From the NCBI GenBank assembly GCA_023430465.1, contig JAEZAM010000144.1:1-34414 (forward strand): a stretch of 34,414 nt of DNA, written 5' to 3'. This document shows positions 7,974 to 16,478 of this stretch, one piece after another. The stretch comes from Bacteroidota bacterium (lineage in GTDB: Bacteria > Bacteroidota > Bacteroidia > Chitinophagales > Chitinophagaceae). The notes below the pieces were generated by a model, which saw only the letters and a list, made by a program, of their open reading frames with translations, was not told the origin of the DNA and made no database searches. A program made the position numbers and the translations under genes. Each line of letters begins with the position of its first letter. Within the stretch, counting starts at the first letter, position 1.

Positions 7974-9869
7974 ATGCATTACGTATCAGTAGAAGGACTT
8001 ACCAAAAGTTACGGCATTCAGCCGTTGTTTGAAAATATTTCATTTCACATTGAAGAAGGCGACAAGATAGCCCTGGTGGCGAGAAACGGTTCGGGAAAAT
8101 CAACCCTGATGAAGATCCTGGCAGGGAAAGAGACCGGAGATAAAGGAAAAGTATGGATCAACAAGGATGTGGACGTGATCCTGTTTGAACAGGAGCCCGT
8201 TTTCAACGAAGGCAAATCCGTACTTGACAATATCTTTTTTCACAACCACCCGATTATCAATGCGATCAAAGAGTACGAGGTTGTGAGTGAATCTGGAGAT
8301 GGCGACAAACTCACGGAAGCCATCATCCGCCTTGATGAACTCGGCGCCTGGGACTTTGATGCAAAGGTTAAACAGATCCTCGACAAGCTCAATATCCATC
8401 ATCTCCAACAACCTGTAAAGAACCTTAGTGGCGGTCAGCGGAAACGCGTGGCCCTGGCAAAAACGCTGATCGATATCGGCTTCGAACATAAGCATGTGCT
8501 GCTGATCATGGACGAGCCCACCAACCACCTGGATGTGGAAATGGTGGAATGGCTGGAGCATTACCTGGACAAGGAAAATGTAACCCTGTTGCTCGTTTCT
8601 CATGACCGCTATTTCCTTGATACCGTGTGTGAGGAGATCTGGGAATTGGACGGCAGCAATATGTATGTGTACAAAGGTGATTATGAAAATTACCTGGAAA
8701 AGAAAACAGCCCGCATCGAAAGCGAGACGGCCAGCATCGACAAGGCAAAGAATACCTACCGTAAGGAGCTTGAATGGATGCGGAAACAACCCAAGGCAAG
8801 AACGACCAAATCCAAAAGCCGGCAGGATAATTTTTACGAAGTAGAAAAAAAAGCAAAACAGCGGATCGAGGACCAGCAACTTGAACTGCAGGTGAAAATG
8901 AATCGGCTTGGCGGTAAGGTGGTGGAGATGAAAAAGGTATACAAAAGCTATGGCGATAAGGTCATTCTAAAAGGGTTCGATTATACATTCTCGAAAGGCG
9001 AGCGTGTAGGTGTGGTCGGGAAAAACGGCGCAGGTAAATCCACCTTTATCAATATAATACAACAACTCGAAAAGCCAGACAGTGGCAAGATCAATATCGG
9101 TGATACAGTAGTATTCGGCAATTATTCCCAACAGGGGCTGGTGGTGAAAGAAGACATGCGGGTTATTGAATTTGTAAAAAACATAGCAGAAAATTTCCCG
9201 CTCGCCAATGGCGGTTCACTCACCGCAGCACAGTTCCTGCAGTTGTTCCTGTTTGATCCGGACAAACAATACACGTTTATCAGCAAACTCAGTGGAGGTG
9301 AACGGAGGCGGCTGCACCTGTTATCCATACTTTTCCGTAATCCGAATTTCCTGATACTCGATGAGCCGACGAACGATCTCGATCTTCCAACGCTCGGTGT
9401 ACTGGAAAATTTCCTGAATGATTTTCCCGGATGCCTCCTTATCGTTTCCCACGACCGCTATTTCATGGACCGCCTGGTGGATCACCTGTTCGTATTCGAA
9501 GGTGAAGGAGTAGTACGCGATTACCCGGGTAATTACACCCAGTTCAGGTTATCGCTGAAAGAAGACGATCGTCCGATCGATCCCCGCTCCCTGCTGACTG
9601 AATCCGACAAGCCACAAAAACCGGCAGAGACAGTAAAAGTGGCTGAACCAGAGAAAAAACGGATGTCGTTCAAAGACAAACGCGAATTCGAAGAACTTGA
9701 AAAAGAGATCGCTGCATTGACAAAAGAGCGCGAGGAGGTAAGCGACAAACTGAATGGTGGCACAACGGATTTTGAAGAGCTGCAAAAACTTTCCAACCGT
9801 ATCGGCGAGATAACAGAACTCCTCGATCAAAAAGAGATCCGCTGGCTTGAATTAAGTGAGCAGGTGTAG
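7974..9869 (+). CDS. ABC-F family ATPase (Uup-like)
   Basis: A soluble protein of 631 residues with two ABC ATPase domains and no membrane helices. Domain 1 has Walker A ARNGSGKST (36-44), signature LSGGQRKR and Walker B LLIMDEPTNHLD. Domain 2 has GKNGAGKST, LSGGERRR and LLILDEPTNDLD; each DEPT is followed by the SHDRYF switch. The linker between them is the long charged ABC-F helix pair, and the C-terminal 90 residues (Glu/Lys-rich) are the coiled-coil domain of the Uup branch. ABC-F proteins bind the ribosomal E site and act in translation or antibiotic protection; Uup-type members are also linked to ribosome assembly and DNA. The first Gly of Walker A in domain 1 is Ala, which I recall as common in this phylum. 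The start follows directly on a -7 box. Confidence 0.93.
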   Translation: MHYVSVEGLTKSYGIQPLFENISFHIEEGDKIALVARNGSGKSTLMKILAGKETGDKGKVWINKDVDVILFEQEPVFNEGKSVLDNIFFHNHPIINAIKEYEVVSESGDGDKLTEAIIRLDELGAWDFDAKVKQILDKLNIHHLQQPVKNLSGGQRKRVALAKTLIDIGFEHKHVLLIMDEPTNHLDVEMVEWLEHYLDKENVTLLLVSHDRYFLDTVCEEIWELDGSNMYVYKGDYENYLEKKTARIESETASIDKAKNTYRKELEWMRKQPKARTTKSKSRQDNFYEVEKKAKQRIEDQQLELQVKMNRLGGKVVEMKKVYKSYGDKVILKGFDYTFSKGERVGVVGKNGAGKSTFINIIQQLEKPDSGKINIGDTVVFGNYSQQGLVVKEDMRVIEFVKNIAENFPLANGGSLTAAQFLQLFLFDPDKQYTFISKLSGGERRRLHLLSILFRNPNFLILDEPTNDLDLPTLGVLENFLNDFPGCLLIVSHDRYFMDRLVDHLFVFEGEGVVRDYPGNYTQFRLSLKEDDRPIDPRSLLTESDKPQKPAETVKVAEPEKKRMSFKDKREFEELEKEIAALTKEREEVSDKLNGGTTDFEELQKLSNRIGEITELLDQKEIRWLELSEQV

Positions 9870-10224
9870 AACATTCTCCCGATACAGACAACCGGGCAGG
9901 TATCGTAAAACTGCGTGATTTCTCCTGAAGAAAATCTAATGGCTTTATTATCATGGCTGTTGATTCAGACTCTTCCGTGTGCAAGTGGTACCGTCTGTCA
10001 AAAACTTTTCTGGCAAATCTTTTGAAATTATGGATGCATAGTCTTTGTCGACAGTGTTTTACAGGCCATCGAACAACTCGTAAAACTACCATGTGAACAA
10101 AATGTGGGAGCGGACATTGTGAGGTTTCAAGATGTTGAGTAGTTTAGCGCCCAGATAGTCCTTCCAAATTCCTGCGACAAAACAATTCCAATGTCCTGAA
10201 TTGTTAACCTTAAAAAGGTACCCA
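9870..10224. other. Gene-free spacer
   Basis: Holds 355 bp with no convincing gene. CGATAC (9882-9887) and GTATCG (9900-9905) could pair as a weak stem just after the ABC-F stop, without a T run. A 47-codon frame at 9953-10096 has no recognisable features. The palindrome ACCTT-AAA-AAGGT (10207-10219) lies just in front of the sigma-like gene and could be an operator or chance. Confidence 0.5.
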
Positions 10225-10719
10225 ATGAGCAGGATATACAACCCCGACCAGGAATTAATCGATCGTCTTTTATTAAATGATACGGATGCTTTTGAAGAGC
10301 TATATCGCCGCTATTGGTATAGCCTCTATAACTATTCCTACAAAAAACTGAGATCAACAGACGATGCCCGCAAGATCGTCCGGGAAATTTTTATAGAGCT
10401 ATGGGAAAACAGGGCAAACTGGCCGGCAGATTTTTCCGTATCACAACATTTGTATTCGGCTGTAAGAAAATCAGTGGTGGAAGCATTGAATGAGCGACTG
10501 GCAGAAGATGCCGATGAGCCCGTTCTGCCTGCCGAGGTGTTGAATGGTTTTAATGTCGCATCATTACAGCAGGCAAAGACTCCATCGATCCGCAAATATG
10601 ACCGCGAAGATCCGGCCGTCCTACAACGCCAGGGCCTGGCAGGCACAGAAGAAAAAGGCGGGATCTATATGAATATGCGGACGCTGATACAGGCGTTGAG
10701 TAGTAAAATATACTCTTGA
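10225..10719 (+). CDS. Truncated ECF sigma-factor-like protein (region 2 only)
   Basis: Residues 9-90 of this 164-residue protein match region 2 of SigK/FecI-type ECF sigma factors: LIDRLLLNDTDAFEELYRRY, then IVREIFIELWENR and SQHLYSAVRKSVVEALNER. This is the part that binds core polymerase and melts the -10 region. The helix-turn-helix region 4 that should follow is absent: the last 65 residues are unrelated, and neither other frame restores it. In complete Bacteroidota genes of this type the protein is about 180-200 residues and is paired with a FecR-type anti-sigma and SusC/SusD genes. Here only a shortened FecR-like gene follows. It may be a decaying remnant, or a region-2-only protein that titrates polymerase; the sequence alone does not decide. 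ATG at 10225 is chosen over TTG at 10201. Confidence 0.65.
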   Translation: MSRIYNPDQELIDRLLLNDTDAFEELYRRYWYSLYNYSYKKLRSTDDARKIVREIFIELWENRANWPADFSVSQHLYSAVRKSVVEALNERLAEDADEPVLPAEVLNGFNVASLQQAKTPSIRKYDREDPAVLQRQGLAGTEEKGGIYMNMRTLIQALSSKIYS

Positions 10720-10737
10720 GAGTGCGGAGTGCTTTTA

Positions 10738-10758
10738 AGTTTTAAGTTTTGAGTTTTA
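10738..10758. repeat. AGTTTTN heptad array
   Basis: Three 7-bp units (AGTTTTA, AGTTTTG, AGTTTTA), preceded by a partial one, read as AAAACT heptads on the minus strand. They lie between the two sigma/anti-sigma-like genes, where a tightly coupled operon would normally have no such spacer. Confidence 0.65.
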
Positions 10759-10791
10759 CGTTATACACCCATCCACCCTAAAGTTGAAAAT

Positions 10792-11037
10792 ATGAAAACA
10801 GAAATCTTACATCAAAAACTGGAGCGCTACCTCAACGGGGAAGCGATGCCTGCCGAGACAAGACAGATACAAACCTGGTTGTCATGTACTGTTGCAGAGG
10901 ATGTGATGCCCGCTGAAGAAAAAGAATTGCTGGGAGCATCGATCCTTCGCGAGATTCAGGAGTACACAGCTTATCCGTTGTTTTATCCCAGGGAAGAAAA
11001 GCCCTGGTGGAAGAAAGCTATCGCTGCGATGTTTTAA
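10792..11037 (+). pseudogene. N-terminal fragment of a FecR-like anti-sigma factor
   Basis: An 81-residue protein. Residues 6-32 (KLERYLNGEAMPAETRQIQTWL) resemble the cytoplasmic anti-sigma domain at the start of Bacteroidota FecR proteins. The end, EEKPWWKKAIAAMF, is exactly where such proteins enter their transmembrane helix, after which a FecR periplasmic domain of roughly 200 residues should follow. Instead a stop codon comes four residues into the presumed helix, inside the 3' end of the convergent glycosyltransferase gene (20-bp overlap). This suggests that a rearrangement removed the rest of FecR and any SusC/SusD genes. A short functional soluble anti-sigma remains possible. Confidence 0.55.
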
Positions 11038-12037
11038 TCGCCGACATCAGCCGCTCATAGATCATCAGGGAAGTTATTTCCTGCATACAGCCTGCCTCGC
11101 CATGAACGGGACAGGCTTTGTTGCCAAATACAGAGGATGGCCGGCAGGGCAGATCGGTTTGTACCGCATTTTGAGGATCCTGTCCCCATCCATAAAATCC
11201 CAGGTAAGGGTGTGTGCCACCCCAAACAGATACAACCGGTACGCCGTATAGTGAAGCCAGGTGCATGTTGGCAGAGTCCATGCTCATCATCGCATCGAGA
11301 CCGCTGATAATCTTCAGCTCCTCGTCAAAGGTCACCGTGCCGGCTACCACGCGGATGTTCCTGTATTTATCAGCCCACTCACGAAGCAGTGGTGCTTCCT
11401 GTTTACTCCCGAACAGATAAATATCAAATCCATTATTTTTCGACAACGCCCATACCAATTCCTCGGTAATATCGAGCGATAACATCTTGGCTTTATGCCG
11501 CGCAAATGGTGCAATACCGATCTTTTTATTTGGAGTGTCATTTGACCGGAAGGCTGGTGAAAACCCTTGCTGCGTATCCAATACGATATTGAACCCCAGG
11601 TCCCGGAACACATCCGCGTACCGCTCGAAGCTGGTCTTAAGCTGACGCAGCTTTTTATCATTTGGTCTTGTGAGTTCTTTTTTCTCTGCCCTTCCCTTAT
11701 CAATAGCAGCCTTGCGTTTAAAGGGAAAGAAAGCCCGAAGAATTTTTGTCCGCAACACATTATGCAGATCAGCTATTGCCGTATACTTGCCGGCCCTGGC
11801 CACCCGGCGACTCAGCCTGAATAGACCGGCAAGACCGCGGAAGTCTTTCCTTGTGTCGGCGCCAATGAACTGAAGCCGCGGAATATCACGGAACATCGGC
11901 TCCATAAACGGATCACTGAGCATCGTGACCTGTACATCAGGATACTGGTGCAGCAGGTTGCGAATGACCGGCACCGTCATGGCTACATCACCGAGAGCAG
12001 AGAAACGAATCACCAGGAGATGGGCGGTTGTCTTCAC
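11018..12037 (-). CDS. Glycosyltransferase family 9 (heptosyltransferase-like)
   Basis: A cytoplasmic GT-B fold enzyme of 339 residues. The N-terminus LLVIRFSALGDVAMTVPVIR is the classic GT9 opening, and the C-terminal half has the nucleotide-sugar region with MDSANMHLASLYGVPVVSVW. GT9 enzymes (WaaC, WaaF, WaaQ relatives) add heptose or similar sugars to the lipopolysaccharide core from an ADP-sugar. The start is GTG at 12037, overlapping the DUF4254 stop as GTGA, so the two genes are translationally coupled. The acceptor and sugar cannot be assigned. The 3' end overlaps the FecR-like fragment by 20 bp on the opposite strand. Confidence 0.9.
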   Translation of the reverse strand: MKTTAHLLVIRFSALGDVAMTVPVIRNLLHQYPDVQVTMLSDPFMEPMFRDIPRLQFIGADTRKDFRGLAGLFRLSRRVARAGKYTAIADLHNVLRTKILRAFFPFKRKAAIDKGRAEKKELTRPNDKKLRQLKTSFERYADVFRDLGFNIVLDTQQGFSPAFRSNDTPNKKIGIAPFARHKAKMLSLDITEELVWALSKNNGFDIYLFGSKQEAPLLREWADKYRNIRVVAGTVTFDEELKIISGLDAMMSMDSANMHLASLYGVPVVSVWGGTHPYLGFYGWGQDPQNAVQTDLPCRPSSVFGNKACPVHGEAGCMQEITSLMIYERLMSAIKTSQR

Positions 12038-12642
12038 GATTTTTTCTGTTGATACAGGACGGGATTCAGGCTTTCATCATTGTACATCTTCATCTGCTTG
12101 TACACCTTCATGAATTTACGACCGGCTTCAATGTCCTCAAGCAACTGCTGAATAGCGGCCGAAAGGTCATGCCGCTGCATCAGCAGGATGTCCAGCTTTG
12201 CCTGGCAGGCCTGGCGGTGCTCTTCGGTTGCGTCGATCCGCGTTGCTTCAATGAGCATGTGGTAGATCTTCAACTCGAGAATGGACAACCGGTCGATGGC
12301 CCAGGCGGGACTTTCCGTATTGAAACTTGCCTCGGGCAGCGCCTTGATATGAGCATATTTATTCAGCAGCCATCCATCGATGTATTCAACAAGATCAGTC
12401 CGGTATTGGTTGGAGCTGTCAATCCTGCGTTTGATAACCAGCGCTTCTGCGGGATCGATGGCGGGATTGCGAATAATGTCTTCCAGGTGCCATTGCACCG
12501 TATCTACCCAGTTCTTGACATACAGCAGATGCTCGATACCGCCGGTCGGGTACGGGTTTTCTACCGTAGTATCAACCGAATCTTTCACATGATAATCACG
12601 AATGCTGTCCTGGAAAATCTTTATAACCTGGTCCATTTGCAT
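12034..12642 (-). CDS. DUF4254 family protein
   Basis: A soluble, helical protein of 202 residues that I recognise as the DUF4254 family, known mainly from Bacteroidota and of unknown biochemical function. Recognisable parts are LLYVKNWVDTVQWHLEDIIR, SSNQYRTDLVEYID and WAIDRLSILELKIYHM. It has no signal peptide or membrane helix. Its stop overlaps the start of the GT9 gene by 4 bp, and a family that travels with a heptosyltransferase-like enzyme is plausibly involved in lipopolysaccharide core or glycan assembly; this is context only. A -7 box lies directly in front of the start. Confidence 0.85.
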   Translation of the reverse strand: MQMDQVIKIFQDSIRDYHVKDSVDTTVENPYPTGGIEHLLYVKNWVDTVQWHLEDIIRNPAIDPAEALVIKRRIDSSNQYRTDLVEYIDGWLLNKYAHIKALPEASFNTESPAWAIDRLSILELKIYHMLIEATRIDATEEHRQACQAKLDILLMQRHDLSAAIQQLLEDIEAGRKFMKVYKQMKMYNDESLNPVLYQQKKS

Positions 12643-12647
12643 AGCGG

Positions 12648-12655
12648 CAAAGCTA
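12648..12655 (-). promoter_or_regulatory. -7 box of the DUF4254-GT9 operon
   Basis: TAGCTTTG on the minus strand, ending 5 bp before the ATG at 12642. It fits TAnnTTTG and implies a leaderless or nearly leaderless transcript. Confidence 0.6.
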
Positions 12656-12688
12656 GTGATTATGGAAAATTAACAGCAAACCGCCTTG

Positions 12689-13936
12689 TTAATCCTCCGT
12701 GTAATTGAGGTCTTTGTGAAAGGTTTCTTCGGTAAACCAGGCGGCCACCAGGGTGATGGCCATCACAATAGAGCCAGTGATGATGGCGCTGGTGAGAATA
12801 GGCCAGCCATAGGTTTTTTGAAAAAGGTCAAGAAATAGCATGTTGATCAGGGGCAACGCACCGCGCACCACATTGGGGATCGTGGTGGCCGCAGTGGCGC
12901 GGAGGTTGGTCCCAAACTGCTCTGCTCCCATCGTCACAAAGATTGCCCAGAAACCGGTACTGAAACCAAGCAGTGCACAGGCAGCATACATCATGGCGTC
13001 ACTCTGAATAGCACCACTGAAGAACAGGATCATGGATGCAATGGTAAACGCATAAAAAAGATAGAGCGCTTTTTTCCGGCTTTTGAAATACTGGCTCACA
13101 AATCCTACGGCAATATCGCCGATGGCAATGGCCGCATACGCATACATGATCGCGCGGCCCGAATCAATCCCATTTTCACCATATAGTGCTGTGGCAAAAC
13201 GGTTGCTGTAGTTAACCAAAATGCCAATCACAAACCATGTTGGCAGGCCGATGAGTATAGCGAGAATATATTTTTTGAACCGACGGGCATTGGTAAAGAA
13301 CATCAGGAAATTACCCCGAACTACTTTTGCTGCCTTTGCCTGGTGAAACATGCCGCTCTCTGCAACACTTATTCGTAAAAACAACAGAGCGATACCAAGA
13401 CCACCACCAATTTTATAGCAAAGGCGCCAGTCGTGATCGGTAAACTGGAAAGTGAAATAAGCGAAGACCGCCCCGAACAAGCCGATACCGGCAACGAGTG
13501 ATGTGCCGATGCCCCGCTTGTTTTTTGGAAGCAACTCGCTCACGAGTGTTATACCTGCGCCGAGTTCACCGGCCAGCCCGATACCAGCTACAAATCTTGC
13601 ATAAGCATACTGGTCAGTATTTTGCACAAAGCCGGTGAGAAAATTAGCAACGGAGTAAAGGATGATCGATCCGAAAAGAACGGAAAGTCTTCCTTTCTTA
13701 TCACCCATGATACCCCAAAGTATACCACCGATAAGCAGACCAACCATTTGCCAGTTGATGATCTTGCTGCTGGCGGCCAGCATCGAGAGGCCGTCTGATT
13801 TGCTGACACCCAGATCGACGAGACTTGGTTCCCGTACAATTGTGAATAGCAGCAGATCATAGATGTCCACGAAGTAGCCGAGCGCTGCCACGATCACCGC
13901 GAGGTTGAAAATGGATGCCTGCTTGACAGGTTGCAT
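12689..13936 (-). CDS. MFS transporter (metabolite:H+ symporter type)
   Basis: A 415-residue inner-membrane protein with about 12 helices. The loop between helices 2 and 3 carries GDKKGR (form of the MFS GxxxDRxGRR signature), and the region ARFVAGIGLAGELGAGITLV matches helices 4-5 of the sugar/organic-acid symporter branch. It would import a small organic acid or sugar with protons; the substrate is not readable. It begins 3 bp after the DedA stop, so it is the second gene of a DedA-MFS transcription unit. It ends 46 bp before the DUF4254 start. Confidence 0.87.
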   Translation of the reverse strand: MQPVKQASIFNLAVIVAALGYFVDIYDLLLFTIVREPSLVDLGVSKSDGLSMLAASSKIINWQMVGLLIGGILWGIMGDKKGRLSVLFGSIILYSVANFLTGFVQNTDQYAYARFVAGIGLAGELGAGITLVSELLPKNKRGIGTSLVAGIGLFGAVFAYFTFQFTDHDWRLCYKIGGGLGIALLFLRISVAESGMFHQAKAAKVVRGNFLMFFTNARRFKKYILAILIGLPTWFVIGILVNYSNRFATALYGENGIDSGRAIMYAYAAIAIGDIAVGFVSQYFKSRKKALYLFYAFTIASMILFFSGAIQSDAMMYAACALLGFSTGFWAIFVTMGAEQFGTNLRATAATTIPNVVRGALPLINMLFLDLFQKTYGWPILTSAIITGSIVMAITLVAAWFTEETFHKDLNYTED

Positions 13937-13939
13937 TTA

Positions 13940-14674
13940 TCAGGGATTGATAGTTGGATTATCAGTAGGCGGCGGAACCACAGGTTTTTTTGCAAAGAAC
14001 AACTTGTACAATACCGGTAATGTGGTCACCACAACAATCACGATGGTAATGGCTTCGATATGATCTTTCAGGCTGAAACCAAATTGCTTTTCCACCCAGG
14101 ACTGCAGGAAAAATCCGCCAAGCATCATGGAAGATACCCAGGCAAGACTGCCGGCTATGTTGTAAAAGATGAACTGTGGCTTTGGCATACGCACTATACC
14201 CGCTACTATTGGTGCGAATGTACGGATGATAGGAAGGAACTTTGCCAGGAACACCGTGGCCTTACCATATTCATGGTAGAAATCACGGGCACGGACCAGG
14301 TGCTTCTTTTTAAAGATCCAGGTATCCTTCCGCTCGAAAAGCAGTGGGCCTGTTTTGTAACCAAACCAGTATCCCACCATATTCCCGATGATGGAAGAGA
14401 GCATGACCATAAGTATGATGAGGATATGCCAGAAACCAAATGGGGTGGCGTGATCTGCGGGGAGGCCTGCAATTTCGTTAACCAGTCTGCCAAGGAAAAT
14501 ACCGGCAGCAAAAAGCAGCGAATCGCCGGGAAGGAAAAAGCCCACAAAAAGGCCGGTCTCCGCAAAGACCACGAACAGGAGGAAATAGATACCCCCATTT
14601 TCGATGATCCAGGTAATAAACTGTTGAATGATACCGCCGCTGTCGAGTAAATTGATCTGCAAAAGTGTTTCCAT
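13940..14674 (-). CDS. DedA family membrane protein
   Basis: A 244-residue polytopic protein of the DedA/VTT (SNARE-associated) superfamily. Typical segments are FAETGLFVGFFLPGDSLLF, GNMVGYWFGYKTG and FLAKFLPIIRTFAPIVAG, where the Pro-x-x-Arg-x-x-x-Pro pattern is the family hallmark. DedA proteins recycle undecaprenyl phosphate or scramble lipids across the inner membrane and affect envelope integrity and antimicrobial-peptide tolerance. The C-terminal tail is Pro/Asn-rich (PPPTDNPTINP). It is 3 bp upstream of the MFS gene on the same strand. Confidence 0.92.
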   Translation of the reverse strand: METLLQINLLDSGGIIQQFITWIIENGGIYFLLFVVFAETGLFVGFFLPGDSLLFAAGIFLGRLVNEIAGLPADHATPFGFWHILIILMVMLSSIIGNMVGYWFGYKTGPLLFERKDTWIFKKKHLVRARDFYHEYGKATVFLAKFLPIIRTFAPIVAGIVRMPKPQFIFYNIAGSLAWVSSMMLGGFFLQSWVEKQFGFSLKDHIEAITIVIVVVTTLPVLYKLFFAKKPVVPPPTDNPTINP

Positions 14675-14709
14675 TGTCCCGGTGAAGATTTAGCTGATAT
14701 TCAAGATTT

Positions 14710-14744
14710 AAAACTCAAAACTGAAAACTAAAAACTTAAAAGTC
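14710..14744. repeat. AAAACTN heptad array
   Basis: Five perfect-phase 7-bp units (AAAACTC, AAAACTG, AAAACTA, AAAACTT, AAAAGTC). The first six positions are constant in the first four units and only the seventh varies. Confidence 0.8.
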
Positions 14745-14877
14745 ATGAGTCAAATGCATAAACCCAAAAGTTGAATTTTAGTTGTGGGTGGGTGAAAGAT
14801 ATATATGATAGTGAAAAAATGAATTATTATCAAAGTATGCAAAGTAAAGCTAACCGGATGGAATTACCACTATTTGA

Positions 14878-14907
14878 GGTTGAGGTTGAGGTTTAGGTTG
14901 AGGCTAA
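14878..14907. repeat. GGTTGA-type hexamer array, copy 2
   Basis: Five hexamers (GGTTGA, GGTTGA, GGTTTA, GGTTGA, GGCTAA), matching copy 1 at 1081-1110 in number and order, with the degenerate unit in the same third place. Confidence 0.8.
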
Positions 14908-14908
14908 A

Positions 14909-14961
14909 TTTTGAGTTTGCTCTTTTGCGTTTTTAATTTTGAATTTTGCCTTTTTAATTTG
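14909..14961. repeat. T-tract heptad array
   Basis: T tracts begin at 14909, 14916, 14923, 14930, 14937, 14944, 14951 and 14958, that is every 7 bp for eight units. The three bases between tracts vary. The array ends at the stop codon of the symporter gene. Confidence 0.8.
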
Positions 14962-14963
14962 CC

Positions 14964-16457
14964 TCACCCCACCACCTTATCCGCCTCTGCCTCATTGAAT
15001 GCCAGCGCTTTGCTATCGTCAAATTCGCCTTCCCAGCGGGCGACAACACAACTGGCCAGCGTGTTTCCGATTACATTCACGGAGGTGCGGGCCATGTCCA
15101 TCAGTTCATCGATACCATATATAGCCATGATCGGCCAGAGAGGCAGGTGAAAGGTACTTGCCGTGGCGATCAGGATCACGAGGGAGGCGCGGGGTACCGC
15201 CGCCACGCCTTTGCTGGTAAGCATGAGGGACAAACCAATCAGTAACTGCTCACCCACCGAGAGGTCCATCCCCGCAGCCTGCGCCACGAAAATAGAGGCG
15301 AGGGAGAGGTAAAGGGTGGTTCCATCCAGGTTGAAGGTGTAACCGGTTGGAATAACAAATGATACGATCTTCCGGGGCACACCGAATTTTTCCATATTCT
15401 CCAATGCCTTAGGCAAAGCAGAGTCGGAACTGGTTGTGGCGAACGCGATGGATACCGGTTCGCGGATGGCCTGGATGAACTTCCGCACCGGGATCTTTGC
15501 CACCCATAACGCAATGGGCAGGAGGATCAGGAGGATAAATGCGATGAGTGCCATGTACAAAGTCAGGAGCAACATGGCCAGGTTCTTCAGGATATCCACC
15601 CCGAGGTGACCGACCGTAACGGCGATGGCCGCCCCCACCCCGAATGGCGCGAAATACATGATAATGTTGGTAAACCGGAACATCGTTTCCGCCAGGCTCT
15701 CAGTGAAGTCGAGCATCGGGCGCTTTTTTTGCTCACTCAACAACGCGAGCGATATACCGAAGATCACGCTGAAGACCACGATCGGTAGCACATTTCCTTC
15801 ATAGATGGACTTGATGATGTTCTCGGGAAAAATATCGAGGATATGGTCCTGCCATTCTTTGGGCTTTACATCGGGGAGTTTGCTGAGCAGGTCGGCGGGT
15901 CGCTCCACGCCTGCGCTGTCCAGCACCATAATCATTTTTTTCTGCAAGGCCTTTTCGGAGGAAGGCGGCAGATCGCTTAACAGCGCCGGTGGAATGGTGA
16001 TCCCCTCTCCTGCCTTTGTAATATTGATAAAGACCAGGCCGATGGCGAGGGCCAGTGTGGTCACAATTTCGAAGTACAACAATGATTTCCAGCCCATGCG
16101 TCCAACCTGTTTCAGGTTGGAGTGGCTCGCAATACCTACCACCAGTGTGGCAAACAAAAGTGGAGCAACGATGGTTTTTACCAGCCTCAGGAAGATGCTG
16201 CTGAGGAATTTCAGTTCCTGGGAGCCTTTTGGAAAATCGATACCGATCTCCACACCGATGGCCATGGCAACCAGGATCCAGGTGGTGAGTGAGCGTTTAT
16301 AAAACGCAAACAAGACCAGGCTCGTAATAAAGACCCAACGGGAAGCGACCAGCACCTCGCTGGACAGGTTCGCCAGGTTGTAGCCATGTACTAGATGGAG
16401 TATGGCGGTGATGGTGAACAACGAAATGGACAGGAATCCGGCAATACGTTTAGTCAT
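14964..16457 (-). CDS. Dicarboxylate/amino acid:cation symporter (DAACS)
   Basis: A 497-residue member of the GltP/DctA (glutamate transporter homologue) family. The re-entrant hairpin 1 Ser-rich motif appears as TTSSDSALPKALE; the cation/substrate motif is GYTFNLDGTTLY; hairpin 2 has TSKGVAAVP; and helix 8 has MDMARTSVNVIGN, with Asn where many members have Asp. These proteins are trimeric elevator transporters importing aspartate, glutamate, succinate or similar with Na+ or H+. The N-terminus has two extra hydrophobic segments before the family core, making it longer than the usual 420-440 residues. A -7 box lies 21 bp in front of the ATG. Confidence 0.92.
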   Translation of the reverse strand: MTKRIAGFLSISLFTITAILHLVHGYNLANLSSEVLVASRWVFITSLVLFAFYKRSLTTWILVAMAIGVEIGIDFPKGSQELKFLSSIFLRLVKTIVAPLLFATLVVGIASHSNLKQVGRMGWKSLLYFEIVTTLALAIGLVFINITKAGEGITIPPALLSDLPPSSEKALQKKMIMVLDSAGVERPADLLSKLPDVKPKEWQDHILDIFPENIIKSIYEGNVLPIVVFSVIFGISLALLSEQKKRPMLDFTESLAETMFRFTNIIMYFAPFGVGAAIAVTVGHLGVDILKNLAMLLLTLYMALIAFILLILLPIALWVAKIPVRKFIQAIREPVSIAFATTSSDSALPKALENMEKFGVPRKIVSFVIPTGYTFNLDGTTLYLSLASIFVAQAAGMDLSVGEQLLIGLSLMLTSKGVAAVPRASLVILIATASTFHLPLWPIMAIYGIDELMDMARTSVNVIGNTLASCVVARWEGEFDDSKALAFNEAEADKVVG

Positions 16458-16478
16458 AATCTGGTAACCCTAAGTTTT

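Larger units (their letters stand above)
14675..14963. other. Repeat-filled spacer
   Basis: A 289-bp stretch between two minus-strand genes, with no coding frame. It carries three repeat blocks in a row: a heptad A-tract array (14710-14744), the second GGTTGA hexamer array (14878-14907) and a long T-tract heptad array (14909-14961) that runs up to the stop of the symporter gene. Confidence 0.7.

Noticed and set aside
7974..8110. Defective Walker A in the first ABC-F domain (Gly to Ala)
   Set aside because: The remaining NGSGKST is intact and I recall Ala at this place as common in Bacteroidota ABC-F proteins, so loss of activity is not implied.
8100..8879. Long minus-strand frame (259 codons) opposite the ABC-F gene
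   Set aside because: It is the antisense shadow of a clearly recognised ABC-F coding region and has no family likeness.
9953..10096. 47-codon frame in the spacer after the ABC-F gene
   Set aside because: No ribosome binding site, promoter box or protein features; frame of this length is expected by chance.
10500..10719. Frameshift that might restore sigma region 4
   Set aside because: The two other frames hit stops quickly and show no SLPE or helix-turn-helix signature, so the region is missing rather than shifted.
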